Assembly: GCA_002428605.1 (NCBI GenBank)
Contig: DIXH01000063.1
Span: forward strand, 1 to 64,000
Direction: 5' to 3'
Origin: Clostridiaceae bacterium UBA6085
GTDB taxonomy: Bacteria > Bacillota > Clostridia > Clostridiales > Clostridiaceae
Length of the DNA: 64,000 nt
This document shows, in pieces, positions 49,850 through 59,904 of the stretch. A model generated the notes under the pieces. It made no database searches. It saw only the letters and a program-made list of their open reading frames with translations, and had not been told where the DNA came from. How positions within the stretch are numbered: the first letter of the stretch is position 1; each line of letters begins with the position of its first letter. A program made the position numbers and the translations under genes.

Positions 49850-52800
49850 ATGAGAAAAATGAAAACCATGGATGGAAACACCGCTGCGGCGCACATTTCG
49901 TACGCTTTCACAGATGTAGCAGCGATATTTCCAATCACACCATCATCCACTATGGCTGAGAGTGTGGACGAATGGGCATCAAAAGGACTGAAGAACATTT
50001 TCGGTCAGCCTGTCAGGGTCACTGAGATGCAGTCTGAGGCAGGAGCCGCAGGAGCAGTTCACGGATCACTGCAGGGCGGTGCTCTGACCACAACCTATAC
50101 AGCATCACAGGGGCTTCTGCTCATGCTTCCAAACATGTACAAGATTGCCGGAGAACTCCTGCCTGGAGTATTCCATGTAAGTGCCAGGGCACTTGCGGCA
50201 CACGCACTTTCCATATTCGGAGACCATCAGGACGTTATGGCTGCCAGGATGACAGGTTTTGCAATGCTTGCAGAATCAAATGTCCAGGAGGTCATGGACC
50301 TTGCCGGAGTTGCACATCTTTCAGCAATAAAGGGAAGAGTTCCTTTCCTCAACTTCTTTGACGGCTTCAGGACTTCCGCGGAAGTTCAGAAGGTTGAAGT
50401 CATAGAGTATGATGAGCTTGAGGCTCTGCTTGACAAGGATGCTGTTGCAGCCTTCAGGGCTAATTCACTTAACTCTGAAAGACCTGTGACAAGAGGAACA
50501 GCTCAGAACCCGGATATCTATTTCCAGGGAAGAGAAGCTGCGAACAGATATTATGATGCGATTCCTGAGATAGTCGAAGGCTACATGGAGGAGATCAACA
50601 AGCTTACTGGAAGGAACTACCAGCTCTTCAACTACTATGGAGCTGAAGATGCTGAATATGTAATAGTTGCCATGGGTTCGGTATGCGATACCGCTTCCGA
50701 GGTAATTGACTACCTGATGGCTAAGGGCGAAAAGGTAGGTCTCGTAAACGTCCACCTTTACAGGCCATTCGTTACAAAGAACTTCCTTAACGCAATACCG
50801 AAGACTGCAAAGAAGATCGCCGTACTTGACAGGACAAAGGAGCCCGGATCTGCCGGAGAGCCTCTTTACCAGGATGTCAGGAATGCATTCTATGAAGTCG
50901 AAAAGAGACCGGTAATAGTTGGCGGAAGATACGGACTTGGATCCAAGGACGTTACTCCAGACCAGATATTCTCAGTATACGAGAACCTCAAGTTCAACGA
51001 AGTCAAGAACGGCTTCACAATAGGAATAGAGGATGACGTAACATTTACAAGCCTTGCAAAGCATGAGCCTATAAACACGTCAGCACCTGGAACCGTACAG
51101 TGCAAATTCTGGGGACTCGGTTCAGACGGAACTGTCGGAGCCAACAAGTCAGCCATAAAGATCATAGGTGACGGAACTGACATGTACGCTCAGGGATACT
51201 TCTCATATGACTCAAAGAAGTCAGGCGGAATCACGGTTTCACACCTGAGATTCGGAAAAGAGAAGATAAGGAGCCCATACCTCATTCAGAACGCGGACTT
51301 CGTAGCATGCCACAACCCATCCTATGTGGACAAGTATGACGTGCTGACAGGACTCAAGGTTGGAGGAACATTCCTTCTTAACAGCCCATGGTCCGTTGAA
51401 GAGCTTGAGACAAGGCTTCCTGCGAAGATGAAGAACTTCATAGCGAAGAACGAGATCAAGTTCTACATACTGGATGCACAGCACATAGCATCAGAGATAG
51501 GACTCGGAACCAGGATCAACATGATCATGCAGTCAGCATTCTTCAAGCTTGCAAACATAATCCCTGTAGAGGATGCAGTAAAGCAGCTTAAGGACGCCGT
51601 CTACAAGTCATACGGCAAGAAGGGCGAGAAGATCGTCGCAATGAACAACGAAGCAATCGACAGAGGCGTAAACGCACTCGTCAAGGTTGAGGTTCCTGCA
51701 TCATGGGCTGAGGCAGCTGATGCCAAGGCAGATGAGAAGGCAGTACCTGAATTCATAGAGAAGCTTCTCAGACCGATCAATGCACAGGAAGGCGACAAGC
51801 TGCCTGTATCAGCATTCCTTGGAAGAGAAGACGGAACTTTCCCGATGGGAACATCAGCTTTCGAGAAGAGAGGAATTGCAGTCAACGTTCCTGAGTGGCA
51901 GATAGACAACTGCATACAGTGCAACCAGTGCTCGTATGTATGTCCTCACGCTGTAATCAGACCGTTCCTCCTCGACCAGGCCGAGATAGAGAAGGCTCCT
52001 GAAGGATTTGCAACAAAGAAGGCGATCGGCGGCAAGGCATTCGCAGACTACGGCTACAAGATACAGGTATCTGTTCTTGACTGCACAGGCTGCGGAAACT
52101 GCGCACAGATCTGCCCTGCACCTAACAAGGCACTCGTCATGAAGCCTATCGAGACTCAGATGCATGAGCTTCCAAACTGGGATTATGCACTTGAAGTAAC
52201 TCCAAAGACTAATCCGATGAGCAAGCACACCCTTAAGGGAAGCCAGTTCGAACAGCCGCTGCTTGAGTTCTCAGGCGCATGCGCAGGCTGCGGAGAGACA
52301 CCTTACGCGAAGCTCATCACCCAGCTCTTCGGAGACAGGATGATGATAGCGAACGCTACAGGCTGCTCATCCATATGGGGAGCTTCGGCACCTGCTACAG
52401 TCTACACCACAAACCATCTCGGACAGGGTCCTGCATGGGCTAACTCACTCTTCGAGGACAATGCAGAGTTCGGTCTTGGAATATACCTCGGACACAACGC
52501 ACAGAGAGCAAAGCTTCTTCCTCTTGCTGAATCACTTCTTGCAGAAGAGTCAGCATCGGCAGAGCTTAAGGCAGCGCTCCAGAACTTCGTAGACAACTTC
52601 AAGAGCGGCGAAGGATCAAAGGCAGCAAGGGCAGCGCTTCTTCCTGTACTCAAGGAAGCAGTTGACAAGTTCCCGGCAGCCAAGGAGCTCTATGAGAACA
52701 AGGACTACATGACCAAGAAGAGCCAGTGGATCTTCGGTGGAGACGGATGGGCATATGACATCGGATACGGCGGACTTGACCATGTTCTTGCAACAGGCGA

Positions 52801-53371
52801 GGACATCAACGTATTCGTGTTCGATACTGAAGTCTACTCCAACACAGGCGGACAGTCATCCAAGTCCACACCTACAGCAGCTATCGCCAAGTTCGCGGCA
52901 TCAGGAAAGAGGACCAAGAAGAAGGACCTTGGAATGATGGCAATGAGCTATGGATATGTATACGTGGCACAGGTTGGTATGGGAGCTGACAAGAACCAGC
53001 TCATGAAGGCCCTCACAGAGGCTGAAGCATACGACGGCCCATCACTCATCATCGGATACGCTCCATGCATCAACCAGGGACTGAAGCTTGGAATGGGCTT
53101 CAGCCAGGAGCAGACCAAGAGAGCGGTAGAGTCGGGATACTGGTCACTTTACAGGTACAACCCGCTTCTCAAGGAAGAGGGAAAGAATCCGTTCACTCTG
53201 GATTCAAAGGAGCCTACAAAGAGCTTCAGGGAGTTCATAGAGAGCGAAGTAAGGTACTCCTCACTCAAGCAGGCTTACCCGGACGTCGCAGAGCAGCTGT
53301 TTGAAAAGACAGAGAAGGATGCGAAGGAAAGACTGGAAGGCTACAAGAGGCTTGCAGCTCAGGTTTACTAG
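49850..53371 (+). CDS. nifJ: Pyruvate:ferredoxin (flavodoxin) oxidoreductase
   Basis: The 1173-residue homodimer-type enzyme converts pyruvate and CoA to acetyl-CoA, CO2 and reduced ferredoxin, the central fermentative step. The N-terminal pyruvate-binding domain starts FPITPSSTMAE; the two-cluster ferredoxin domain has CIQCNQCSYVCP and CTGCGNCAQICP; the TPP domain begins CAGCGETPYAK with its extra cluster Cys and has GDGWAYDIGYGGLDH and NTGGQSSKSTPTAA. GGGAGAGG precedes ATG 49850; ATG 49799 lacks a site. Codon choice looks highly optimised, as in abundant proteins. Confidence 0.97.
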   Translation: MRKMKTMDGNTAAAHISYAFTDVAAIFPITPSSTMAESVDEWASKGLKNIFGQPVRVTEMQSEAGAAGAVHGSLQGGALTTTYTASQGLLLMLPNMYKIAGELLPGVFHVSARALAAHALSIFGDHQDVMAARMTGFAMLAESNVQEVMDLAGVAHLSAIKGRVPFLNFFDGFRTSAEVQKVEVIEYDELEALLDKDAVAAFRANSLNSERPVTRGTAQNPDIYFQGREAANRYYDAIPEIVEGYMEEINKLTGRNYQLFNYYGAEDAEYVIVAMGSVCDTASEVIDYLMAKGEKVGLVNVHLYRPFVTKNFLNAIPKTAKKIAVLDRTKEPGSAGEPLYQDVRNAFYEVEKRPVIVGGRYGLGSKDVTPDQIFSVYENLKFNEVKNGFTIGIEDDVTFTSLAKHEPINTSAPGTVQCKFWGLGSDGTVGANKSAIKIIGDGTDMYAQGYFSYDSKKSGGITVSHLRFGKEKIRSPYLIQNADFVACHNPSYVDKYDVLTGLKVGGTFLLNSPWSVEELETRLPAKMKNFIAKNEIKFYILDAQHIASEIGLGTRINMIMQSAFFKLANIIPVEDAVKQLKDAVYKSYGKKGEKIVAMNNEAIDRGVNALVKVEVPASWAEAADAKADEKAVPEFIEKLLRPINAQEGDKLPVSAFLGREDGTFPMGTSAFEKRGIAVNVPEWQIDNCIQCNQCSYVCPHAVIRPFLLDQAEIEKAPEGFATKKAIGGKAFADYGYKIQVSVLDCTGCGNCAQICPAPNKALVMKPIETQMHELPNWDYALEVTPKTNPMSKHTLKGSQFEQPLLEFSGACAGCGETPYAKLITQLFGDRMMIANATGCSSIWGASAPATVYTTNHLGQGPAWANSLFEDNAEFGLGIYLGHNAQRAKLLPLAESLLAEESASAELKAALQNFVDNFKSGEGSKAARAALLPVLKEAVDKFPAAKELYENKDYMTKKSQWIFGGDGWAYDIGYGGLDHVLATGEDINVFVFDTEVYSNTGGQSSKSTPTAAIAKFAASGKRTKKKDLGMMAMSYGYVYVAQVGMGADKNQLMKALTEAEAYDGPSLIIGYAPCINQGLKLGMGFSQEQTKRAVESGYWSLYRYNPLLKEEGKNPFTLDSKEPTKSFREFIESEVRYSSLKQAYPDVAEQLFEKTEKDAKERLEGYKRLAAQVY

Positions 53372-53378
53372 AAAATTT

Positions 53379-53410
53379 AAAGGGATCGCCAATCTGGCGA
53401 TCCCTTTTCC
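53379..53410 (+). terminator. Intrinsic terminator of the PFOR gene
   Basis: A 13-bp stem AAAGGGATCGCCA/TGGCGATCCCTTT with loop ATC is followed by more T. Confidence 0.85.
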
Positions 53411-53469
53411 ATTTAAAATATCCATTATTACATTTGCTCCATTAGTTGGACTGGACCAGTTTATTTCGG

Positions 53470-54273
53470 CTAACTGTATTCACTGACCTTGTCAAAGTGC
53501 CTTCCAACCTCTTTTGCGCTATGGGCATCAGACCCTGTGACAGCCGGTATCCCCAAATTCACAGCCTTCCTGATGATTTCAAGGGAAGGATAGGGTTCAC
53601 CGCAATACTCCTTGTCATATCCGGATGTGTTGATGTCAAGGGCATATCCGTTTTCTTTTATAGCTGACAGTATCCTGTCCAGGTCAAGGTCAAGGCTCCT
53701 GCCATGGAACCCCCTGAACTTCTTTATGAGGTCAAGGTGTCCGATCCTTTTTGGTGTAAGGCTTCCATAGGGGTTAGAAAGAGCCTTCATCAGGGCATCC
53801 TCATACGCCTTCACAAGCACCTCATATCCAACCTCCTCAGCCTTTTCAACAAAGGATTCGGAAGAATAATCGATGCAGAAATACTTGCCGCCAATCAGAA
53901 CGAAGTGTACGCTTAGAATGGAGTAGGGAACAGTATCCGGATGCTGCTTCAGGAAATCCAGGGTCTCACTTTCTTTTCCTTCTATGTAGTCTATCTCGAA
54001 GCCTGCGTTTATGGTGATCGTGTTACTGTACCTGTCCTTGAGCAGCGCTATCTCCTGAAGGTATTTGCCTACATCCTCAATTGACATGGCACTGTCCTGT
54101 GCCGGAACGGTGTCGTCTATTGGAAGCGGGGCATGCTCTGTGAAGGCTATCTCGACAAGATTTTTGGAGATGGCCTCCAGTATGTATTCCTCTGCCTTGT
54201 CACGCGAGGCATGAGGGCAGTAATCAGTGTGCATATGCATATCTCGCACGAATAAAGCCTCCTTTGTTTGCAT
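53470..54273 (-). CDS. hisK: Histidinol-phosphatase, PHP family
   Basis: The 267-residue enzyme is the PHP-type histidinol-phosphatase (HisJ/HisK) that performs the penultimate step of histidine synthesis. Metal ligands are visible in DMHMHTDYCPHA, EIAFTEHAP, the central LSVHF, and the terminal GSDAH. The divergent his operon has no phosphatase domain (HisB is short), so this gene completes the pathway. It starts 103 bp from hisZ and shares the intergenic region. Confidence 0.9.
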   Translation of the reverse strand: MQTKEALFVRDMHMHTDYCPHASRDKAEEYILEAISKNLVEIAFTEHAPLPIDDTVPAQDSAMSIEDVGKYLQEIALLKDRYSNTITINAGFEIDYIEGKESETLDFLKQHPDTVPYSILSVHFVLIGGKYFCIDYSSESFVEKAEEVGYEVLVKAYEDALMKALSNPYGSLTPKRIGHLDLIKKFRGFHGRSLDLDLDRILSAIKENGYALDINTSGYDKEYCGEPYPSLEIIRKAVNLGIPAVTGSDAHSAKEVGRHFDKVSEYS

Positions 54274-54376
54274 TAATATTCACATCTATGTTACTATATA
54301 TTATCATACAGAGGAAGGACAATTACAGGCTGACGGTACATCCGGCCTTATCCTCAGATTGGATGGGAGTGATTTC
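54268..54376 (+). promoter_or_regulatory. his operon promoter and leader
   Basis: TTGCAT (54268-54273) and TACTAT (54092+200, i.e. 54292-54297) are 18 bp apart. The leader is too short for a T-box and no His-codon run is seen. GGGAGTGAT (54366-54374 region) precedes the TTG start of hisZ. Confidence 0.45.
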
Positions 54377-55207
54377 TTGAACAGGATAACTATGAATGAC
54401 ACAATTATCAAGACAAAGAAGCAGGAAATGGATTTTCTAAGGTTCATGGCAAAGCTCGGCTATGACCTTGTGGACCTCAATGTGGTGGAGACCTTCAATT
54501 GGGGAAGCATAACCCTTGATGACCAGAAGATGATGGACAAGAGGCATTCCTGGACGGACGGCGGCGTGCTTCATGCGCTTCGGAGCGACTGGACGAACTC
54601 GATCGTCAGGTACAGGAAGCAGTACGAGCTTGAGGCGGAGAAGATAGCCTATGCCGGGATGGTATACAAGAAATCCGGTACGATCCACCAGATGGGAGTC
54701 GAGACCTTCACCTCAGACATAGCCGCGCAGCAGGAGGTCCTTTCAGATGTCCTGACTTTCATGACAGAGCATCTGAAGAAGAACATATCCATTGCTGTGA
54801 TCTCACACAACAAGCTCCTGAAGAAGCTTCTCACTAAGGACCAGATGGAGGATCCGATGATCCACAGGCTTGTTTCGGAGAGGAATAAAGATGCTCTCTC
54901 ACATGCCCTGTCAAAGGACCATCCTGTCATCGGATTGATGCAGGTAAGGCCCGAGGACCAGCTTGAGTACATTGCGGGAAGGTTTCCTGAGCTTGCCCAG
55001 GAGATCGAAGACCTCAAGGTATGGGAGGATAAGCTAAGGAAGCTTTCAATCGAGAACGTATATATCGATACCCTTGTAATGCCGAGGCAATCGTATTACA
55101 GGGGAATATTCATACAGCTCTATCAAAAGAACGAGACTGAACCCCAGGCTTCAGGAGGGCAGTACACAAGCTCTTCAAAGGCATTTGGAATGGGGATCAA
55201 CGGATAG
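54377..55207 (+). CDS. hisZ: Short HisZ-like ATP phosphoribosyltransferase regulatory subunit
   Basis: The 276-residue protein looks like HisZ, the histidyl-tRNA-synthetase-like subunit needed by short HisG. The end QASGGQYTSSSKAFGMGI resembles the class II synthetase motif 3 region, and YYRGIFIQLY precedes it. It is about 100 residues shorter than typical HisZ (about 380) and the central region is divergent. TTG 54377 follows a GGGAGTGAT site; ATG 54392 is an alternative. It lies nine bases before hisG. Confidence 0.75.
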   Translation: MNRITMNDTIIKTKKQEMDFLRFMAKLGYDLVDLNVVETFNWGSITLDDQKMMDKRHSWTDGGVLHALRSDWTNSIVRYRKQYELEAEKIAYAGMVYKKSGTIHQMGVETFTSDIAAQQEVLSDVLTFMTEHLKKNISIAVISHNKLLKKLLTKDQMEDPMIHRLVSERNKDALSHALSKDHPVIGLMQVRPEDQLEYIAGRFPELAQEIEDLKVWEDKLRKLSIENVYIDTLVMPRQSYYRGIFIQLYQKNETEPQASGGQYTSSSKAFGMGING

Positions 55208-55216
55208 GAGGAACAA

Positions 55217-55819
55217 ATGATAACAATAGCGCTGTCAAAGGGAAGACAGTACACTGATTTCATAAGTTACATCAAGGAGAGAGGGATAACCGAATGGGTA
55301 GACGCCCTCTCCAAGGTCACCAGGGAGCTGGTAGTGGAAGCAGGGGATGTGCGTTTCCTTCTCGTAAAGGGGGACGATGTCCCTACTTATGTTGCGGAAG
55401 GAATAGCTGAGCTTGGCATAACCGGAAGCGACATACTGATGGAGAGCGAGACAGGGGTCAACAGCCTGATGGACCTTCCGTTCGGATTCTGCCATTTCAC
55501 CATTGCAAGTACCGAAGCGAAGAAGAAGTATGATGTCATAGCCACCAAGTATGTCAACTATACCAGAAGGTACTTCGACTCGATAATGCAGCCTGTCAAG
55601 ATCATACCCCTTAAGGGTTCTGTTGAGCTTGCTGCAGTGATCGGAATGGCCGATGCCATTGTAGATATCGTACAGTCGGGGGATACCCTCAAAAAGAACG
55701 GGCTCAAGGAAAGGGTGACCCTGGACAAGATAAACGCGAGGCTTATATCCAACAAGCACGCGTATTTCATCAAATACGATGAGATCCAGGGAATCATAGA
55801 ACGGTTGAAGGTGAAATGA
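55217..55819 (+). CDS. hisG: ATP phosphoribosyltransferase, short form
   Basis: The 200-residue catalytic subunit joins ATP and PRPP, the first step of histidine synthesis. It opens ITIALSKGR and has the GITGSDILME and DIVQSGDTLKKNGL segments of the family. It lacks the C-terminal regulatory domain, as expected when HisZ is present. AGGAGG precedes the ATG, and hisD overlaps the end by four bases. Confidence 0.95.
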   Translation: MITIALSKGRQYTDFISYIKERGITEWVDALSKVTRELVVEAGDVRFLLVKGDDVPTYVAEGIAELGITGSDILMESETGVNSLMDLPFGFCHFTIASTEAKKKYDVIATKYVNYTRRYFDSIMQPVKIIPLKGSVELAAVIGMADAIVDIVQSGDTLKKNGLKERVTLDKINARLISNKHAYFIKYDEIQGIIERLKVK

Positions 55820-57069
55820 TGATCAGTGCAGATGAATTCAGGAAGGCATATAAGGAAATGGATACCCTTGACTTCAGCAAGGCTGCCTCTGTGATGGACA
55901 TCATCAGGGAGGTAAGGGAAAAGGGTGATGAGGCCCTTAAGGCATTCTCCCTTAAGTTCGACGGAGTCGCAATTAACGAGCTTGAGGTGCCTGCGTCTGA
56001 AATGGAGAAAGCCTGGAACGGACTTGATGAGGAGCTGAAGGCTGCTCTTCTTCTTTCAAAGGGAAACATCGAGAAATACCAGAAGACCATAATGTGGAAG
56101 CAGATGGAAAAGAGTGAGCTTTACCAGAAGGTACATGCCTTAAGTAGAGTCGGCATATACGTTCCCGGCGGAAAGGCAAGCTATCCTTCTACTGTTCTCA
56201 TGACTGCTGTCCTTGCAAGGGTAGCAGGGGTAGAGGAGATCATCGTTGTGACTCCGCCTCAGAAGGATGGCATCAACAGGGCCACGCTTGCAGCATGCTT
56301 CATCTCTGGTGTCGACAGGGTCTACCAGACCGGCGGAGCCCAGGCTGTAGCTGCTCTGGCATATGGAACTGAAACCATTCCAAGGGTCGACAAGATAGTA
56401 GGGCCCGGCAACCAGTATGTGGCCCTTGCCAAGAAGCTTGTATATGGGGATGTTGGAATAGACTCCATCGCCGGCCCGTCTGAGATAGTTATCGTAGCTG
56501 ACCATACGGCGAACAAAGAATGGGTGGCCCTTGACATACTTGCTCAGGCCGAGCACGACGAGATGGCAAGGACGTTCCTCATAAGCTCAGATGAGAAGGT
56601 GCTGTCTGATATTGAAGAGGAGCTTATGAAGCAGAAGCTGCTTCAGCCCAGGATCAAGGTAATTGAAGAAAGCCTTGCAAAAAACCACTATGCCATCCTC
56701 ACTTCAGACAGGGAGGAAAGCATCGGGATCGTTAACCTCATAGCCGGAGAGCATGTGTCCATTCAGACAGCTGATGCCGAAGATTATGTTGAGAAGGTCA
56801 GGACTGCCGGAGCGATCTTCATAGGAGAGTACTCGCCTGAGGCTATCGGGGACTACTCCGCAGGTCCGAGCCATGTGCTCCCGACCTCGGGCAACGCAAG
56901 GTTTGCAAGCGGACTCTCTGTGAATGACTTCCAGAGGACAAACTCGGTGATAGCATTGAGCAGGGAAACATTCATGGAATGCGCATCCGCAGCGGTTGCC
57001 ATAGCCAATGAGGAGTCGCTTTCAGCGCACAGGGATTCAGTATCGACAAGGATGGGGGGAAGAGCATGA
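55816..57069 (+). CDS. hisD: Histidinol dehydrogenase
   Basis: The 417-residue enzyme oxidises histidinol to histidine in two NAD-dependent steps. The signature VDKIVGPGNQYVALAKKLVYG (in parts), GPSEIVIVAD, the zinc/catalytic segment AQAEHDEMA, and the ending GPSHVLPTSGNARFASGL are all present. It overlaps hisG and hisC by four bases each. Confidence 0.95.
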   Translation: MMISADEFRKAYKEMDTLDFSKAASVMDIIREVREKGDEALKAFSLKFDGVAINELEVPASEMEKAWNGLDEELKAALLLSKGNIEKYQKTIMWKQMEKSELYQKVHALSRVGIYVPGGKASYPSTVLMTAVLARVAGVEEIIVVTPPQKDGINRATLAACFISGVDRVYQTGGAQAVAALAYGTETIPRVDKIVGPGNQYVALAKKLVYGDVGIDSIAGPSEIVIVADHTANKEWVALDILAQAEHDEMARTFLISSDEKVLSDIEEELMKQKLLQPRIKVIEESLAKNHYAILTSDREESIGIVNLIAGEHVSIQTADAEDYVEKVRTAGAIFIGEYSPEAIGDYSAGPSHVLPTSGNARFASGLSVNDFQRTNSVIALSRETFMECASAAVAIANEESLSAHRDSVSTRMGGRA

Positions 57070-58055
57070 TAAGGATAAACAAGAATGAGAGCCCCGTTCC
57101 TTCGCTTTCAGAGGAGAAGATAAGGGAGATCATACAGGATACGCCGTTCTTCAGGTATCCTGCTGAGGAGCATGACAGGTTCGTTGAGGCATACGCAAAG
57201 TTCCATCATCTGGATCCGCAGTGCATTGCAATAGCCAACGGATCTGACGAATGGATACAGAAGTTCATGATACTTCTGGGAGACGGTCCGATGATGACAC
57301 TGGACCCGGATTTCTCAATGTACGAGGGCTACGCGAGGCAGCTGAAGAGACCTGTGGTCAAGGTCCCATGCAACGACGACTTCACATTCGACGAAGAGAG
57401 GACAGTTCAGGCCATCAGGGAGCACAAGCCTTCCTTCTTCATCTTTTCACAGCCCAACAACCCTACAGGGGCAATGCACAGCGATTCCTTCGTAGCGGCG
57501 ATTGCAGGTGCCGTCACTGAATCAGGCGGATACCTGGTTGTAGATGAGGCATACCTGGAGTTTTCAAGCAAGAGCTACGAAAAGCCAACTGGCGACAATG
57601 TCATAACCATAAGGACCCTGTCGAAGATATACGGGCTGGCAGGCCTGAGGATAGGGGTAGCGGTATCGACGAGGAACACCATCGAGATGCTCAATTCGAT
57701 AGCTCATCCGTATCCTGTAAATTCACTTTCACTCAATATCGGAACCTACCTCCTTACCCACGAGGAGGACCTGAGGGCATTCTTCAGCAGGCAGAGAGCC
57801 CTTTCGGACAGGCTGAAGGATATCTTCAGTGAAACAGTGTCTGATGTCATTGAAGTGCTTCCGAGCGAGACAAACTTCGTGTTTACCTATGGCAAGAACG
57901 CTCCCTCACTTGGTGAATACATCATGGAGAAGGGATTCCTGCCGAGGCTATATAAAGATGAACGTCTTAAGGACGTCGTAAGATATTCCATAGCAGAAGA
58001 AAAGGATCTTGAAAGGCTTCATGAGGTCCTTAAGGAATGGAGGGCAAAGCTTTGA
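57066..58055 (+). CDS. hisC: Histidinol-phosphate aminotransferase
   Basis: The 329-residue fold-type I PLP enzyme converts imidazole-acetol phosphate to histidinol phosphate. Landmarks are INKNESP at the start, NGSDEWI, FSQPNNPTG, VDEAYLEF and the PLP lysine in IRTLSKIYGLAGLRIG. It is slightly shorter than usual (about 350). It overlaps hisD, and its stop overlaps the TTG start of hisB. Confidence 0.93.
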   Translation: MIRINKNESPVPSLSEEKIREIIQDTPFFRYPAEEHDRFVEAYAKFHHLDPQCIAIANGSDEWIQKFMILLGDGPMMTLDPDFSMYEGYARQLKRPVVKVPCNDDFTFDEERTVQAIREHKPSFFIFSQPNNPTGAMHSDSFVAAIAGAVTESGGYLVVDEAYLEFSSKSYEKPTGDNVITIRTLSKIYGLAGLRIGVAVSTRNTIEMLNSIAHPYPVNSLSLNIGTYLLTHEEDLRAFFSRQRALSDRLKDIFSETVSDVIEVLPSETNFVFTYGKNAPSLGEYIMEKGFLPRLYKDERLKDVVRYSIAEEKDLERLHEVLKEWRAKL

Positions 58056-58627
58056 TTTACAAGAAGACCAGGGAGACCAGCGAAACAAAGATAAGCATAT
58101 CTATCGAGAAGGGTACAGGACCGTCCAGCATAGACACCGGTGTCGGGTTCCTTGACCACATGCTCGACCTTTTCGCTTTCCACGGCCATTTTATCCTGAG
58201 CTGTGTCGTTGACGGTGATGTGACCGTGGATGACCACCATACTGTCGAGGATGTAGGAATTGTCCTTGGACAGCTGCTTTCAGAGATGTCAGCGGACAAG
58301 GCAGGCATCAACAGATACGGACATGCATACGTGCCAATGGACGAGACACTCTCAAGGACCGTCACAGATGTCAGCGGAAGGCCGTATCTGTCATTTGGCG
58401 CCAGATTCTCAACAGAGAAGGTAGGCACCTTCGACACTGAGCTTGTGGAGGAATTCTTCAGGGCCCTTGTGATAAACGCGAGATACACCGTGCACATCGA
58501 CCTCATCAGGGGAGGAAACTCCCACCATGAGATCGAGTCCATATTCAAATCCTTCGCACAGAGCGTAAGGATCGCACTATCGCCATCCCAGTCGGGCAGG
58601 GTGCCCTCATCAAAGGGCGTGCTGTAG
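58052..58627 (+). CDS. hisB: Imidazoleglycerol-phosphate dehydratase
   Basis: The 191-residue monofunctional enzyme dehydrates imidazoleglycerol phosphate. Manganese-binding motifs are GVGFLDHMLDLFAFH, DDHHTVEDVGI and HHEIESIFKSFAQ. No phosphatase domain is attached, matching the separate hisK. TTG 58052 is preferred (GGAGGG eight bases upstream); ATG 58037 contains that site. The next gene starts directly after the stop. Confidence 0.95.
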   Translation: MIYKKTRETSETKISISIEKGTGPSSIDTGVGFLDHMLDLFAFHGHFILSCVVDGDVTVDDHHTVEDVGIVLGQLLSEMSADKAGINRYGHAYVPMDETLSRTVTDVSGRPYLSFGARFSTEKVGTFDTELVEEFFRALVINARYTVHIDLIRGGNSHHEIESIFKSFAQSVRIALSPSQSGRVPSSKGVL

Positions 58628-59203
58628 ATGGTCGCCTTAGTGGACTACGGACTTGGTAACATACAGAACCTGAAGAATGCCCTGAAATACCTTGGCTATG
58701 ATGTCGTGCTCACAAAGGACCCCGAGGTACTCAGCGAGGCAACGCACGTCATACTTCCTGGAGTCGGACATTTCAAGGCTGCCATGGACAGGCTCAGGGA
58801 GGAAGGCCTCATACCCGTGCTTGATGAGCTCAGAAGATCAAAGCCCTTCATAGGGATCTGCCTTGGCATGCAGCTTCTCTTTTCTCACAGCGAGGAGGGT
58901 GATGTTGACGGCCTCAGCTACCTTCCGGGAAAAGTAGAGCTTATCAGAAGCGACCTTCCCGTACCTCATCTTGGATGGAATACTCTGATCACTAAGGACG
59001 GAAGCCTTGAGGAGGATGTCTACTTCATTCACTCCTTCAAGGTATCAACAGATGAGAACGTGGTGGCTTGGGCAGACTATGGCCAGAAAATAACCGCAAT
59101 AGTCCAGAAGGGATCCCTCATAGGGATACAGTTCCATCCGGAAAAGAGCGGCTATGCAGGACTTGCCATACTCGACAGGGCTTTGAAAGGGGGATTCCTA
59201 TGA
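58628..59203 (+). CDS. hisH: Imidazole glycerol phosphate synthase, glutaminase subunit
   Basis: The 191-residue glutamine amidotransferase supplies ammonia to HisF. The nucleophile Cys is in GICLGMQLLF and the His/Glu pair in IQFHPEKSG; the start VALVDYGLGNIQNLKNAL is typical. It abuts hisB and overlaps hisA by four bases. Confidence 0.95.
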   Translation: MVALVDYGLGNIQNLKNALKYLGYDVVLTKDPEVLSEATHVILPGVGHFKAAMDRLREEGLIPVLDELRRSKPFIGICLGMQLLFSHSEEGDVDGLSYLPGKVELIRSDLPVPHLGWNTLITKDGSLEEDVYFIHSFKVSTDENVVAWADYGQKITAIVQKGSLIGIQFHPEKSGYAGLAILDRALKGGFL

Positions 59204-59904
59204 TTGAGATCTGGCCAGCTATTGACCTTATTGAAAGTAAAAGCGTAAGGCTGACTGAAGGCGACTACGGAACAAGCACTGAAATGGAAAGGACGCCTGA
59301 AGAGGCCATAGCCTTCTACTCAGGCTTCAGCATGGTAAAGAGGATACACATCGTTGACCTTATGGGGGCACTTAAGAAGGGTCCTCTGGAATCCGAATTC
59401 ATAAGGGGCCTCATAAGGAACTGCCCGCTGCCTGTTGAAATAGGCGGAGGCATACGCTCCAGGGAGATCATAGAGTCATATCTTGCAGCCGGGGCTTCCT
59501 ACCTCATAGTGGGGACCAGGGGGCTGAAGGATCCGGAGTGGCTCGCCGAGATGGCCAATGCCTTTCCGGGGAAGATATACCTTGGCCTTGATGCCAGGGA
59601 AGAGATGGTCTCAGTTAACGGGTGGACCGAAGAGACCGGTGAAACAATATATGAGGTCGTGGAGCGTTCGAACAGGATACCCCTCGGAGGGATAATATTC
59701 ACCGACATCTCAAAGGATGGCAGGATGGCAGGACCTAACTTCGAGCTTACCGCAAAGCTTTCAAAGCTCTCCGTTCATCCGGTCACCGCTTCAGGCGGTG
59801 TCAGGAGCATGGAGGATATAATGCGTCTCGATGCGCTCGGAGTGCATGCTGCGATCGTAGGTAAGGCGGCAAACACCCCTGAGTTCTGGAGGGATGTAAA
59901 GTGA
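59200..59904 (+). CDS. hisA: ProFAR isomerase
   Basis: The 234-residue TIM barrel isomerises ProFAR to PRFAR. It has the catalytic Asp in WPAIDLI, the phosphate-binding EIGGGIRS, and the second Asp in IFTDISKDGRMAGPN. ATG 59200 overlaps the hisH stop and hisF overlaps its end. It shares the half-barrel duplication of HisF. Confidence 0.94.
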   Translation: MIEIWPAIDLIESKSVRLTEGDYGTSTEMERTPEEAIAFYSGFSMVKRIHIVDLMGALKKGPLESEFIRGLIRNCPLPVEIGGGIRSREIIESYLAAGASYLIVGTRGLKDPEWLAEMANAFPGKIYLGLDAREEMVSVNGWTEETGETIYEVVERSNRIPLGGIIFTDISKDGRMAGPNFELTAKLSKLSVHPVTASGGVRSMEDIMRLDALGVHAAIVGKAANTPEFWRDVK

